From an uncultured Pelagibacteraceae bacterium (GTDB lineage: Bacteria; Pseudomonadota; Alphaproteobacteria; Pelagibacterales; AG-422-B15), in contig CABZEU010000010.1 in NCBI GenBank assembly GCA_902524795.1, positions 1 through 45,961 on the forward strand: 45,961 nt of DNA, written 5' to 3'. The notes beneath the pieces are model-generated. The model was not told where the DNA came from. It made no database searches and saw only the letters and a program-made list of their open reading frames with translations. Shown piece by piece: positions 25,521 to 34,716 of this stretch (position 1 is its first letter; each line of letters begins with the position of its first letter). The translations under genes were made by a program, and so were the position numbers.

Positions 25521-25883
25521 ATGCCTGAAATAGTTGTTAATATTAATGATCAGGATTATGCGATAGTTTGCGATCCGGGAGAAGAAAATCATTTAAAGCA
25601 ACTTAGTTCGCGAATTGACTTTAAAGTTAGAGAATTGACTAAAAGATTTGGAAAAATAGGTGAAACTAGGTTAATGGTAATGGCTTCATTGTTGATTGCT
25701 GATGAGATACACGATCTTAATCAAAAATTAAGTTTAAATTTGACTAAGATTGAAGAACTTCAAACAAGTATTAATACAAAAGAAAAAATTTTAGACCAAC
25801 AACAAATGGAAAGTCAAAAATACATTGAAACTAATAATGAAAAATTAACAGATTTACTATCTAAGCTTTCACAGGCAAGTTAA
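25521..25883 (+). CDS. zapA: Cell division protein ZapA
   Basis: A 120-residue ZapA, which crosslinks FtsZ filaments at mid-cell. The N-terminal head contains VVNINDQDYAIVCDPGEENHLKQLSSRID, the typical I-x-G/D-x-x-Y and D-PGEE pattern, then TRLMVMASLLIADEIHDL, the dimer helix. A C-terminal coiled coil (about residues 70-115) drives tetramer formation. It follows the coiled-coil protein by 3 bases and precedes fthC by 25 bases. That short gap leaves no room for a 6S RNA gene, which often lies here in other Proteobacteria. Confidence 0.93.
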   Translation: MPEIVVNINDQDYAIVCDPGEENHLKQLSSRIDFKVRELTKRFGKIGETRLMVMASLLIADEIHDLNQKLSLNLTKIEELQTSINTKEKILDQQQMESQKYIETNNEKLTDLLSKLSQAS

Positions 25884-25908
25884 GAAATTTTTCTAATCAT
25901 TAATACTA

Positions 25909-26484
25909 ATGATTAATACAGAGCATCACCTAGAAAAAAAAATATTACGCAAATTTTTGATCAACAGAAGAAAACACCTATCAAGAGACTATGAAGAAAA
26001 AAATATGTCTCACGTACATTTACGTCCATTATTAAATAATATGAATAGTGACTATGTAGGTTCCTATATCGATTATAATTCTGAATTAAGAACTAATGCT
26101 ATACATCAATACCTGATTGAAAAAAATTTTAATATTTGCTTACCTAAAATTGATTATCAAACTAATGAAATTAATTTTTTTAAATATAGTACTGGAACTA
26201 GATTAATAAAAAATAAATATAATATTTTAGAACCTGAGATAACCAATGAAATAATTTTTCCAAAACTAGTCTTAGTGCCTTTACTAGCATTTAATGAAAG
26301 TGGTTTTAGACTAGGATATGGAGGAGGTTTTTATGATAAATATTTTTCTTTCCAAGAAGAAAAAGAAATTATTAAAGTAGGACTGGGATTTTCTTTTCAA
26401 AATATTTATGAAATTCCAATTGAAAGACATGATCAAAAACTTGATTGGATTTTAACAGAAAGTTATTTATATAAAGTAATATGA
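25909..26484 (+). CDS. fthC: 5-formyltetrahydrofolate cyclo-ligase
   Basis: A 191-residue MTHFS-type enzyme that converts 5-formyl-THF to 5,10-methenyl-THF using ATP, returning a storage folate to the active pool. The family motif GYGGGFYDKYF and the preceding LVPLLAFNESGFRLG are clear, and an N-terminal KKILRKFLINRRK supplies the basic helix of the family. No Shine-Dalgarno is obvious before the ATG. It overlaps the next gene by 4 bases (ATGA), so the two are translationally coupled. Confidence 0.93.
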   Translation: MINTEHHLEKKILRKFLINRRKHLSRDYEEKNMSHVHLRPLLNNMNSDYVGSYIDYNSELRTNAIHQYLIEKNFNICLPKIDYQTNEINFFKYSTGTRLIKNKYNILEPEITNEIIFPKLVLVPLLAFNESGFRLGYGGGFYDKYFSFQEEKEIIKVGLGFSFQNIYEIPIERHDQKLDWILTESYLYKVI

Positions 26485-27281
26485 AAATTTTATTCCTAGG
26501 GGATGTAATGGGTAGATCTGGTAGGCATTCCTTAAGAGATCATCTGCCACAAGCGATCACTGATAATAATATTGATTTCGTAATAGCAAATGGTGAAAAC
26601 GCTGCAGGAGGTTTTGGTATTACTGAAAGTATATGTAATGAATTGTATTCTTACGGTGTAAATGTCATTACCACAGGAAATCATTTATGGGATCAAAAAG
26701 AAATAACCAATTACATCGATAAGGATCAAAATCTTTTAAAACCTTATAATTTTGCAGAAGGATCTCCTGGACTAGGCTTTAATATTTACGAACTGGACAA
26801 TAAGGAAAAAATTGCAGTTATTAATATAATGGGCAACTTATTTATGCGCTCCTGCGACAATGCTTTTTTCAAAATCGAAGAGGCATTGCAAAAAATTGAT
26901 GTAAAAGATTTATCATTCATTTTTGTAGATTTTCATGCTGAAGCATCGAGTGAGAAGATGGCCATGGGTCATCATCTAGATGGACGCGTGACCGCAGTAG
27001 TAGGAACTCATACGCACGTTCCAACAGCTGATGCTACCATTATGGAACATGGGACGGCTTATCAAACAGATGCAGGTATGTGTGGTGATTACGACTCTGT
27101 TATTGGAACGAAAAAGCAGGAATTTGTAAGAAAATTTGCAACGCAAGACACTGAGAGAAAAAGAGTACCACCTGCCGATGGGGTAGGCACATTATGCGGA
27201 GTAATCATAGAATCTCAGTATGACAATTTTCTTGCTAAAAATATTCAATCAATTCGTATTGGGGGGAAAATAGGAAATTAA
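26481..27281 (+). CDS. TIGR00282/YmdB-like metallophosphoesterase
   Basis: A 266-residue calcineurin-like phosphoesterase of the TIGR00282 family. Metal-binding residues are visible in FLGDVMGRSGR (Asp), ANGENAAGGFGIT (Glu, Asn), TTGNHLWDQKE (Asn, His), VDFHAEASSEK (His) and VVGTHTHVPTAD (two His). YmdB of Bacillus hydrolyses 2',3'-cyclic nucleotides and cAMP; the role in Alphaproteobacteria is not established. It overlaps fthC and is followed with no gap by yebC, an arrangement well kept in this class. Confidence 0.93.
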   Translation: MKILFLGDVMGRSGRHSLRDHLPQAITDNNIDFVIANGENAAGGFGITESICNELYSYGVNVITTGNHLWDQKEITNYIDKDQNLLKPYNFAEGSPGLGFNIYELDNKEKIAVINIMGNLFMRSCDNAFFKIEEALQKIDVKDLSFIFVDFHAEASSEKMAMGHHLDGRVTAVVGTHTHVPTADATIMEHGTAYQTDAGMCGDYDSVIGTKKQEFVRKFATQDTERKRVPPADGVGTLCGVIIESQYDNFLAKNIQSIRIGGKIGN

Positions 27282-28025
27282 ATGGCAGGTCACTCTAAGT
27301 TTAAAAATATTCAATACCGAAAAGGAGCACAGGACAAAAAAAGAGCAGGACTATTTTCTAAGTTATCTAAAGAAATAACTGTTGCAGCAAAGTTAGGTTC
27401 TCCAGACCCCGATCAAAATGCCAGATTGAGATCGGCCATTCAACTTGCTAAGGCATCAAGTTTTCCAAAAGAGAATATTGATCGTGCTATAAAAAAGTCT
27501 TTAGAGAAAGATACTGTTAATTATGACCAGATGAGATATGAGGGATTTGGCCCAGCAGGTACATCTATAATAGTTGAGGCACTGACTGATAATAGAAACA
27601 GAACTGCATCTAATGTCAGATCAACGTTTCAAAAGTTTGGCGGATCATTAGGTGAAACAGGTTCGGTTTCTTATGCATTTAAACATTATGGTTTTCTAAA
27701 ATTTAATAAGGGTATTACAACTGAGGATGAGTTTTTTAACTTTTCAATTGAAAATGGCGCGGAAGATTGTTTCTTAGAAGAAAATGAATATGAAACGGTA
27801 TGCTTACCTGATGCGTTGTCAAAGTTTTACGACTTGTTAGCTTCTAAATATGGTGAGCCCGTCTCATCTGGTTTTCAGTGGAGACCAAATATATTAGTTA
27901 AAGTTGAAGGTGATAAGTTGAAATCACTTATAAATCTAATAAATGAGCTTGATGGTGACGAGGATGTTCAGCATATCTTCTCAAATTTTGAGGCTAACGA
28001 TGAAGAATTAAGCAGAATTGCTTGA
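27282..28025 (+). CDS. yebC: YebC/PmpR family regulator
   Basis: A 247-residue YebC. The start MAGHSKFKNIQYRKGAQDKKR, the segment LRSAIQLAKASSFPKENIDRAI, YEGFGPAGTSIIVEALTDNRNRT and FGGSLGETGSVSYAF are family hallmarks. Members act as transcription regulators and, as shown more recently for some, as ribosome-associated factors that resolve polyproline stalls; the latter would fit with EF-P in this genome. It starts directly at the end of the phosphoesterase gene. The gene usually next in this class, ruvC, is absent; see the nuclease at 28094-28477. Confidence 0.96.
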   Translation: MAGHSKFKNIQYRKGAQDKKRAGLFSKLSKEITVAAKLGSPDPDQNARLRSAIQLAKASSFPKENIDRAIKKSLEKDTVNYDQMRYEGFGPAGTSIIVEALTDNRNRTASNVRSTFQKFGGSLGETGSVSYAFKHYGFLKFNKGITTEDEFFNFSIENGAEDCFLEENEYETVCLPDALSKFYDLLASKYGEPVSSGFQWRPNILVKVEGDKLKSLINLINELDGDEDVQHIFSNFEANDEELSRIA

Positions 28026-28093
28026 TTAATTAACTTTTAATATCTTAATATATTAATTAATCTTTAATGAATTGATAAACTTGATTCGTTTTT

Positions 28094-28477
28094 ATGCCAG
28101 GTAGTTCTCCAAAAAGAAAAGGTGATGGATATGAAAGAGAGTTAGCTAAATATTTTAACGAAAAAGTTTTTGGTGGAGATGATCTTGTACAACGAATGCC
28201 GCTGTCTGGTGGTGGAGCAATAAAATCATCAGGAGGGAGTGATTTAAAAAACACTCCTTATATTTACGTTGAGGCAAAGAGAACTGAAAAATTCAAAATC
28301 CATGAGTCTATTAAGCAAGTCGAGGAAAATATTGAAACGTCTAAATCAGACTCATTTCCCGTGGTAATTACAAGAAGAAATAGGGAAACAACCGGTAATT
28401 CATTGTGTGTTTTAAGATTAGATGACTTTATGGAATTATATAAAATACTTCTTGAAAGTAAGAAGACTGATACATGA
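28094..28477 (+). CDS. PD-(D/E)xK nuclease, Hjc/phage-resolvase-like
   Basis: A 127-residue protein with a compact restriction-endonuclease fold pattern. Residues in order: SPKRKGDGYERELAKYF (Glu14 or Glu16 in the first helix), RMPLSGGG, GSDL with Asp50, and VEAK with Glu60 and Lys62, so D-x9-E-x-K. After it comes a helix HESIKQVEENIE and FPVVITRRNR, then LRLDDFMELY. Archaeal Hjc and phage Holliday-junction or structure-specific nucleases share this pattern, including the basic N-terminus and the SGGG loop. It is not RuvC (RNase H fold) or RusA. It stands in the position between yebC and tolQ usually held by ruvC-ruvA-ruvB-ybgC. Holliday junction resolution is an inference; the nuclease fold is well supported. 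Confidence 0.8.
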   Translation: MPGSSPKRKGDGYERELAKYFNEKVFGGDDLVQRMPLSGGGAIKSSGGSDLKNTPYIYVEAKRTEKFKIHESIKQVEENIETSKSDSFPVVITRRNRETTGNSLCVLRLDDFMELYKILLESKKTDT

Positions 28478-28516
28478 TGCCCTATTTAAGACAATTTTTA
28501 GTTTTAAATTAATAGT

Positions 28517-29221
28517 ATGGAAAATGAAACTTTAATAAATACAAGTCAAATTAATGATGAGTTCACTTTAATGTCTCTTTTTTTTAGGGCAGACTTAGTA
28601 GTGAAGTTAGTAATTTTAATATTATTTGCTGCATCAATATTTTCATGGACAATTATTATTCACAAAATAAGACTTTTTAGATCTTTAAAAAAAATCAGTA
28701 AACAATTTGAGGAAGAATTTTGGTCAGGACGTTCCATTAAAGAAATTGCATCTACTACACACCATCTTTCGGAAAGTCCTATAAAGTATGTTTTTCTCGA
28801 GGCAGTAGATGAAATTGAAAAGTCTAATAAAGATGGAAAAAAAAATATTGAAAGTATTATTGATAGAATTAATAGAATAATGGAAGCTGCCATTGATTAT
28901 CAAAATGAAAAACTTTCACTATACTTCAGCTATCTTGCAACTATAGGCGCAACCACACCTTTTATAGGCCTTTTTGGTACCGTTTGGGGAATAATGAATT
29001 CTTTTCAGTCAATTGCAATATCAAGAAATACATCCTTAGCAGTAGTAGCACCAGGAATAGCAGAAGCTCTTTTTGCAACAGCTCTAGGACTCTTAGCGGC
29101 AATACCAGCTGTCATTGCTTACAATATTTTCACAAGTCAGGTGAATGATGAGAATGCCCGAATGTATAGATTTAAAGAGCATTTTAATGTCATTTTTTCA
29201 AGAGGACTTAGTGTAAAATAA
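28517..29221 (+). CDS. tolQ: Tol-Pal system protein TolQ
   Basis: A 234-residue MotA/TolQ/ExbB family inner-membrane protein with three membrane helices: one near residues 30-50 and two in the second half. The signature [25 protein letters not shown] holds the second helix, followed by [28 protein letters not shown]. With TolR it forms the proton-driven motor that energises TolA during outer-membrane constriction at division. It opens the tolQ-tolR-tolA-tolB-pal-cpoB set. No ybgC thioesterase gene precedes it, unlike the usual arrangement. Confidence 0.96.
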   Translation: MENETLINTSQINDEFTLMSLFFRADLVVKLVILILFAASIFSWTIIIHKIRLFRSLKKISKQFEEEFWSGRSIKEIASTTHHLSESPIKYVFLEAVDEIEKSNKDGKKNIESIIDRINRIMEAAIDYQNEKLSLYFSYLATIGATTPFIGLFGTVWGIMNSFQSIAISRNTSLAVVAPGIAEALFATALGLLAAIPAVIAYNIFTSQVNDENARMYRFKEHFNVIFSRGLSVK

Positions 29222-29236
29222 GCACAAGATTTTTAA

Positions 29237-29641
29237 GTGACCAGAAACACTCATTCAAAACCTTTTAGCGATATAAACGTTACACCTTTTGTCGATGTAA
29301 TGTTAGTTCTGCTGATAATTTTTATGGTTACTGCTCCATTATTAACAGTAGGTGTACAAGTAGATCTTCCTGAGAGTAATGCTGACTCACTTCAGTCTGA
29401 TGATGAACCAATGGAAGTAACAATCAATGAGGCTGGTAAAATCTATCTTCAAGAAACAGAAATAGCACTGGGTGAATTAATTCCTAAAATAAAGGCAATT
29501 ACTGATAATAGATTAGATACAAAGATATATGTTAGAGGAGATGAAGCAATTGATTACGGAAAAGTGATGAGAGTGCTTGGGGAGTTATCAGGATCAGGCT
29601 TTTCAAAAGTTTCTTTAATTACAAAACCTTTAAGTGATTAA
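29237..29641 (+). CDS. tolR: Tol-Pal system protein TolR
   Basis: A 134-residue ExbD/TolR protein: one N-terminal membrane helix (about residues 18-38) and a periplasmic domain. DINVTPFVDVMLVLLIIFMVTAP carries the essential membrane Asp (VD in PFVDV). The start is a GTG at 29237, 15 bases after the tolQ stop; no ATG lies between it and the conserved DINVTP segment. The periplasmic part ends KVSLITKP, as usual. Confidence 0.95.
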   Translation: MTRNTHSKPFSDINVTPFVDVMLVLLIIFMVTAPLLTVGVQVDLPESNADSLQSDDEPMEVTINEAGKIYLQETEIALGELIPKIKAITDNRLDTKIYVRGDEAIDYGKVMRVLGELSGSGFSKVSLITKPLSD

Positions 29642-29657
29642 TTAATGGGACTCAAAT

Positions 29658-30470
29658 ATGAGAATTTCAGTTGTAGGATCAGTATTACTTCACTCATTCA
29701 TCCTTTTTTTTACAATAGTTTCACTTCCTTTATTTAATAATAACGAACTTGAGATGCCCCCTATCATTCAAGTTGAGCTGATAGAAATAGCAGAAAAAAC
29801 AAATGTGCCTCAAATTAGTAAAAAGAAAGAGGATAAAAAATCAGAAAAAGAAAATAAAAAAGAGGAACAAAAATTAAATCAACCGATTCAAAAGCCAAAA
29901 GAAGAAAAATCAAATGAAAAAGTGAAAGACCCGTCTACAGAAGAAAAAATTGAAAATAAAAAGATTGAGGAAAAAATGATCCAAAATATGCCAGTTAAGA
30001 AGCCAGAAATAAAAAAGAAAGATAAATTTGATCCTCTCAAGTTAGCTGAGTTAATTGACAAGCAAAAAGACACAAAGCAAACAAATCCAGAAGATATTGT
30101 TGAAAAGGACTATGAAGCTTATGATTCAACGCCAAGTCTAGATAAACGACTAACGCTAAGCGAGGAAGATGCAATTAGAGCACAATTCATGCAATGTTGG
30201 AGTATACCGATTGGAATTCCATATGATGAATCAATGATTGTGAAAATTAAAATATTTTTAAATACAGATGGATCACTTTTAAAGCCACCAGAAGTTGTTC
30301 AACACGAACGGATGAATAAGCCGGGTGAAAAATATTTTAGAACACTTGCAGAGAGTGCTCTTAGGGCAGTAAGACGATGTGATCCAATTAAAGCGCCAGA
30401 AGCTGAGCGCTATGATAATTGGAAAAATTTACAGTTGAATTTTGATCCAAGAGAGATACTAAGAGGTTAA
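29658..30470 (+). CDS. tolA: Tol-Pal system protein TolA
   Basis: A 270-residue inner-membrane-anchored bridge to the outer membrane. One N-terminal membrane helix (about residues 5-25) is followed by a long, highly charged Lys/Glu region (about 55-130) that forms an extended helix across the periplasm, and a compact C-terminal domain (from about [13 protein letters not shown], residue 170) with two Cys, ending in [11 protein letters not shown]. The C-terminal domain contacts Pal, TolB and division proteins. Short compared with E. coli TolA (421 residues), as usual in this class. ATG at 29658; the next gene follows after 2 bases. Confidence 0.92.
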   Translation: MRISVVGSVLLHSFILFFTIVSLPLFNNNELEMPPIIQVELIEIAEKTNVPQISKKKEDKKSEKENKKEEQKLNQPIQKPKEEKSNEKVKDPSTEEKIENKKIEEKMIQNMPVKKPEIKKKDKFDPLKLAELIDKQKDTKQTNPEDIVEKDYEAYDSTPSLDKRLTLSEEDAIRAQFMQCWSIPIGIPYDESMIVKIKIFLNTDGSLLKPPEVVQHERMNKPGEKYFRTLAESALRAVRRCDPIKAPEAERYDNWKNLQLNFDPREILRG

Positions 30471-30472
30471 TT

Positions 30473-31795
30473 ATGAGAAAATTATTATTATACTTAGTTC
30501 CTATAATATTATTTACTAATATTTCATATGCGTTAATTGAAATTGATATCACCGAGGGTAATAGAGAACCTCTTCCTCTTGCTATAAGTGAGTTCTTTCA
30601 CGATAATAACCCTGAAATTATAAATAAGAAAATAACAGAAAATATTAGAACAGTAATTTCTGATGACCTTGAAAGAAGTGGATTATTCTCATCAATAGAC
30701 GATAAGGCATTTATTCAAAATAATCGTTCCATGCATTTAAAACCAAGATTTGCAGATTGGAGATTAATAAAAGCTCAAGGGTTACTTACAGGAGAACTTG
30801 CCATCGAAGAGGATAGGCTAAGAGTAGAATTTCGTTTATGGGATACATTTGCGGAAAAAGAAATAGAGGGATTAGTTCTTATTACAACAATTGATAATTG
30901 GAGAAGAATTAGTCATATGATCGCAGATAAAATATATGAGAGACTTACAGGTGAAGAAGGTTATTTTGATACAAGGATAGTTTATGTTGCCGAAGAAGGT
31001 CCAAAAAACAAAAGAATAAAAAAACTAGCAATCATGGACCAAGATGGAGCTAACCATAAGTTTTTAACGAGTGGAAAAGAATTAGTATTAACTCCTAGAT
31101 TTAATCCAGTAAGACAAGAGATTACATATCTCTCATATTTTAAAAATTTGCCTAGAGTTTATTTGTTAAATATTCAAACAGGAATACAAGAAGTTGTTGG
31201 CGACTTTCCTGGCATGACTTTTGCACCTCGATTTTCTCCAGATGGAGGAAAAATTATTATGAGCTTAGCAAGAGAGGGCAACTCTGATTTATACGTGATG
31301 GATTTAACAACGCGCGTTGTTGAACGACTAACTGACAGTCCAGCAATTGATACATCCCCAAGTTATTCTCCTGATGGTAAGAGGATTACATTTAATTCCG
31401 ATAGAGGCGGTTCCCAGCAAATTTATGTAATGGATAGTAACGGAAGAAATCAAAAAAGAATTTCAAAAGAAGGAGGGAACTACGCAACTCCTGTTTGGTC
31501 TCCAAGAGGTGATCTTATTGCTTTTACTAAGTTTTATCAGGGCCAATATTTTATTGGAGTTATGAGAACGGATGGAAGTGGTGAAAGATTGCTAACTGAA
31601 AATTGGTATCAAGAAGCGCCATCATGGTCATCGAATGGAAGGGTATTAATATTTTATCGTGAAACAAAAGCAAATGATGCAGGTGACGGTCACTCTTCAT
31701 CCATATGGTCTATTGATTTGACTGGATTTAATGAGAGAAAAATTATTACACCGGTTGATGCATCCGACCCATCTTGGTCAAAATTAATACAATAA
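30473..31795 (+). CDS. tolB: Tol-Pal system protein TolB
   Basis: A 440-residue periplasmic beta-propeller protein. A signal peptide covers about residues 1-20 ([17 protein letters not shown]). The N-terminal domain is followed by WD40-like PD40 repeats, visible as [38 protein letters not shown] and [11 protein letters not shown], with the IMDQDGAN and VMDSNGRN calcium-type turns. It shuttles between TolA and Pal. It starts 2 bases after tolA. Confidence 0.96.
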   Translation: MRKLLLYLVPIILFTNISYALIEIDITEGNREPLPLAISEFFHDNNPEIINKKITENIRTVISDDLERSGLFSSIDDKAFIQNNRSMHLKPRFADWRLIKAQGLLTGELAIEEDRLRVEFRLWDTFAEKEIEGLVLITTIDNWRRISHMIADKIYERLTGEEGYFDTRIVYVAEEGPKNKRIKKLAIMDQDGANHKFLTSGKELVLTPRFNPVRQEITYLSYFKNLPRVYLLNIQTGIQEVVGDFPGMTFAPRFSPDGGKIIMSLAREGNSDLYVMDLTTRVVERLTDSPAIDTSPSYSPDGKRITFNSDRGGSQQIYVMDSNGRNQKRISKEGGNYATPVWSPRGDLIAFTKFYQGQYFIGVMRTDGSGERLLTENWYQEAPSWSSNGRVLIFYRETKANDAGDGHSSSIWSIDLTGFNERKIITPVDASDPSWSKLIQ

Positions 31796-31918
31796 GAGCA
31801 ATTCAGCCAGGAAATTTACCATATTTTAAGGAATATGTAATAACTTTATCCTAGACTTGTGCAATTTAAGTTAATAGAGTACTTACGGCTTTGAAAAATT
31901 TCACGGGAGTTTATTAAA

Positions 31919-32437
31919 ATGGTTTCAACCTTTCAGAATTATACCAGATATCTGGTAATTGTATTATTCGCAATGTTTTTGGTAGCTTGCGAAACTGTGC
32001 CAAAAGAATCTGCAACTTCAACATCATCAACATCATCAACCGCTGCTGTTGAAATTAAAGACGGTGTGTATGTCGGATCAGATACTGTTGAAATGTTAGC
32101 GATCGATGTTCCTGATAGAATATTTTTTGCATACGACAGTTATTCACTTACAAAAGCAGCTCAAAACACATTAGAAAAACAGGCTAAATGGTTAAAGGCT
32201 AATGGATCAGTTACAATAGCGATTGAAGGTCATGCGGATGAAAGAGGAACTAGGGAATATAACTTAGCACTAGGAGATCGCAGAGCTAACGCTGCTAAAG
32301 ACTATTTGATGACGCAAGGGATTAGTTCTAGCAGGGTTACCACTATCAGTTTTGGCAAGGAAAGACCTGTGAACAGTGGCTCAAACAAAAAAGCGTGGGC
32401 ACAAAATAGAAGATCAGTAACTGTAAGAACAAATTAA
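31919..32437 (+). CDS. pal: Peptidoglycan-associated lipoprotein Pal
   Basis: A 172-residue outer-membrane lipoprotein. The signal peptide ends in a lipobox LVAC, so Cys29 would be acylated. A short Ser/Thr-rich linker encoded by a 9-base repeat follows. The OmpA-like domain starts at about residue 62 with RIFFAYDSYSL and carries IEGHADERGTREYNLALGDRRA, the peptidoglycan-binding signature, then ISFGKERPV and NRRSV. A 123-base gap separates it from tolB, suggesting a separate promoter; a GGGAG Shine-Dalgarno lies 9 bases before the ATG. Confidence 0.97.
   Translation: MVSTFQNYTRYLVIVLFAMFLVACETVPKESATSTSSTSSTAAVEIKDGVYVGSDTVEMLAIDVPDRIFFAYDSYSLTKAAQNTLEKQAKWLKANGSVTIAIEGHADERGTREYNLALGDRRANAAKDYLMTQGISSSRVTTISFGKERPVNSGSNKKAWAQNRRSVTVRTN
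32018..32040 (+). repeat. 9-base tandem repeat in the pal linker
   Basis: The unit TCAACATCA occurs twice and then half again, encoding the Ser/Thr-rich linker after the Pal lipobox. Length change by whole units would keep the frame and alter only the linker. It is short and may be simply low-complexity coding. Confidence 0.55.
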
Positions 32438-32510
32438 ATAGATATTTACTATTTACGTCTTTATTTAGACAAAAGATAAATCTAGGCTTATAAAAAAGAT
32501 ATCTATTTTT

Positions 32511-33548
32511 ATGATCAAAAAGATTAGTCTATATTTTTGTTTTACTTTGATTGCTCTTGTATTATTTAGTCCTTTTCTCTACGCTGAAGAAATTCCATTA
32601 GATAAACTTCTTCAAAAGTTGGAAACAATTGAAAGTAGAATAAAGGTTCTTGAGAAAGCAACTTTTAACAATACAACTTCTGGCCAAGCAAACAATTTGA
32701 GCCTTGATGATTATCAATCAATTATTACAAAGCAATCTATTCAAATAGCAGAACTTCAAAATGAAATTCAATCTCTAACAGCTCAAATTGAAGAAATGAT
32801 TTTTACAATGCAATCTACTGTAAATAATTTTAACACATTCAAAGAAGATGCAGAGTTTAGATTTACTGATTTGAATACTAAAACCGAGAATATAGAAAAA
32901 GTTCAAAATAATGCCGAACCTAAGACTTTAAGTGTAATGCAAAGTGAAATGTTTATACTTGATGAGGATGAATTAGATTTGCAACCAAAATCACTTGGAA
33001 CTATAAATATGTCAAGCTTACCTGAAGAAGAAAATTCACCTTTTGAAGTAAAAAATAATAACGAAGGTGAGGAGCAACAAATAATTAATACAATATCACA
33101 AGATAATATTGTGTCCCTTGGGGAGCAACCAACACTTTTATCAATACTGCCGGAGGGTGATGAAAAAAGTCAGTATGAATATGCGATTAATCTACTAAGG
33201 CAAGGTGACTATGAAACAGCAGAAAAAGCCTTCATAGAATTTATTACCATTGGAGATGATAAAAATTATTTAAGTAATTCACATTTTTGGCTAGCTGAGA
33301 CTTATTATGTCAGAGAAAACTTTAAAGATGCTGCTAAAAATTATTTGAATCTCTATCAAACTTTTCCAAATGCAAACAAGGCACCAGATGCTCTGTTGAA
33401 ATTAGGCATTTCATTAGTAAACATGCGGCAGAAAGAACAGGGATGTATAACATTTATGCAACTGCAAGAGTCATATCCTGAAGCTAATACTTTAATTATT
33501 GATAGAAACAACTTAGAAATAAAAAGAAATGGCTGTGAAATTAGTTAA
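32511..33548 (+). CDS. cpoB: CpoB/YbgF, periplasmic coordinator of Tol-Pal
   Basis: A 345-residue exported protein. A signal peptide (about residues 1-25, ending YAEE), a coiled-coil trimerisation stretch (about 30-130, rich in Gln, Glu and Ile), a variable acidic linker and a C-terminal TPR region from about residue 220 (YEYAINLLRQGDYETAEKAFIEFI, then FWLAETYYVRENFKDAAKNYL and APDALLKLGISLV) match YbgF/CpoB, which links Tol-Pal to cell-wall synthesis. Its 3' end overlaps the tilS start by 20 bases. Confidence 0.92.
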   Translation: MIKKISLYFCFTLIALVLFSPFLYAEEIPLDKLLQKLETIESRIKVLEKATFNNTTSGQANNLSLDDYQSIITKQSIQIAELQNEIQSLTAQIEEMIFTMQSTVNNFNTFKEDAEFRFTDLNTKTENIEKVQNNAEPKTLSVMQSEMFILDEDELDLQPKSLGTINMSSLPEEENSPFEVKNNNEGEEQQIINTISQDNIVSLGEQPTLLSILPEGDEKSQYEYAINLLRQGDYETAEKAFIEFITIGDDKNYLSNSHFWLAETYYVRENFKDAAKNYLNLYQTFPNANKAPDALLKLGISLVNMRQKEQGCITFMQLQESYPEANTLIIDRNNLEIKRNGCEIS

Positions 33549-34620
33549 GCCAATTAATTATAAAAATATAAAGCAGATCACTGATGAAGATTTTGAAAAA
33601 CAACTCAAGTTGCTTGGTATAAATGCAAACTTTGCCGTTGCGCTTTCAGGTGGTCCAGATAGTTTAGCACTTTTATACCTGGCTAAAAATTTTGCAAAAA
33701 AAAACAACTTAAAATTTGCAGCTACTTCAATAGATCATAGGTTGCGTGAAGACTCATCTAAAGAAATTGAATGGATAAAGAAGCTTATGAAAAAAGAAAA
33801 AGTAAGCTTTGTATCAAGAAAAGTTATAAAAAAAATAAGTAGCTCTAATACACTTTCAACAGCTAGAAAACATCGGTATGAACTATTAGCAGATATCTGT
33901 AAAAAAAATAAATTTAAATATTTATTAACTGCTCATCATTTAGACGATGAAATTGAAACATTTTTAATGAGGTTAATAAGAGGTAGTGGAATTAAGGGTT
34001 TATCATCTTTAAAGCCAGTTTCTAAGTATAAAGGAGGAGAGATTAGCATTGCTAGACCTTTATTAAAATATCCAAAGAAATGTTTGATTAAGTATTTAGC
34101 AAAAATGAAGCAACCCTATGTTTATGATAACACAAATCAAGATATGAAGTACGATAGATCTCGTATAAGAGCGATTGCTGAAAATTTAATTAATGAGGGG
34201 TTAGATAAGAAAAGAATTCTAGAAGTTATTGAAAATTTAAAAAAAGCAGATGAAGCAATAACTGTTTCGGTAAATAATTATTTAAAAAAATGTATTTCGC
34301 TTGGTAGAAATAGTACCTTAGAGTTAAATAATAAAAAATTCATAAAATCTCCAGTTGAAATACAACATCGTATTATCATTAAACTGTGTCGTCTTGTAGG
34401 CAATAAGGATAAAGTGCCTAGATCCAGATCACTAAAAAGTCTTATTGATAAAATTAATACCGGAAATCTTAAAAGTCATACTTTAAACGGATGCATATTT
34501 AACGATAAAAATGACAAAATCTTAATCTCAAAAGAAAAAAGAAGTGGTTTATTTTTAGGACAGAATTTGGAAGTAATTTTTAAAAATAAGAATTGGCCAA
34601 TGTTAATAGAGCATTATTAG
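33529..34620 (+). CDS. tilS: tRNA(Ile) lysidine synthase
   Basis: A 363-residue PP-loop ATPase that converts C34 of the AUA-reading tRNA-Ile to lysidine. The PP-loop is ALSGGPDSLALL at about residues 38-49; SIDHRLREDSSKE and the LLTAHHLDDEIETFLMRLIRGSGIKGLS block are signature segments, and a GC-rich tail domain seen in longer TilS is reduced. It overlaps cpoB by 20 bases. AT-rich genomes use AUA often, so the enzyme should be essential. Confidence 0.94.
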   Translation: MAVKLVKPINYKNIKQITDEDFEKQLKLLGINANFAVALSGGPDSLALLYLAKNFAKKNNLKFAATSIDHRLREDSSKEIEWIKKLMKKEKVSFVSRKVIKKISSSNTLSTARKHRYELLADICKKNKFKYLLTAHHLDDEIETFLMRLIRGSGIKGLSSLKPVSKYKGGEISIARPLLKYPKKCLIKYLAKMKQPYVYDNTNQDMKYDRSRIRAIAENLINEGLDKKRILEVIENLKKADEAITVSVNNYLKKCISLGRNSTLELNNKKFIKSPVEIQHRIIIKLCRLVGNKDKVPRSRSLKSLIDKINTGNLKSHTLNGCIFNDKNDKILISKEKRSGLFLGQNLEVIFKNKNWPMLIEHY

Positions 34621-34630
34621 TGTTAAGCAA

Positions 34631-34659
34631 TTGATATATATTGTTAAAATATTTATCTT
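34631..34659 (+). promoter_or_regulatory. Candidate promoter for ftsH
   Basis: TTGATA (34631-34636) and TATCTT (34654-34659) at 17-base spacing lie in the 96-base gap between tilS and ftsH. A sigma-70-like reading only; a heat-shock element is not evident here. Confidence 0.35.
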
Positions 34660-34716
34660 TCTTTTCTTGCATGACACAAAATAGTAATTATTTAATATAA
34701 TGAACAAATTAAAAAT

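Noticed and set aside
25884..25908. 6S RNA (ssrS) gene between zapA and fthC, as in other Proteobacteria
   Set aside because: The gap is only 25 bases, far too short for a 6S RNA.
28094..28477. Annotating this gene as ruvC because of its position after yebC
   Set aside because: It is too short and shows a PD-(D/E)xK pattern (D50, E60, K62) rather than the RNase H-like acidic residues of RuvC.
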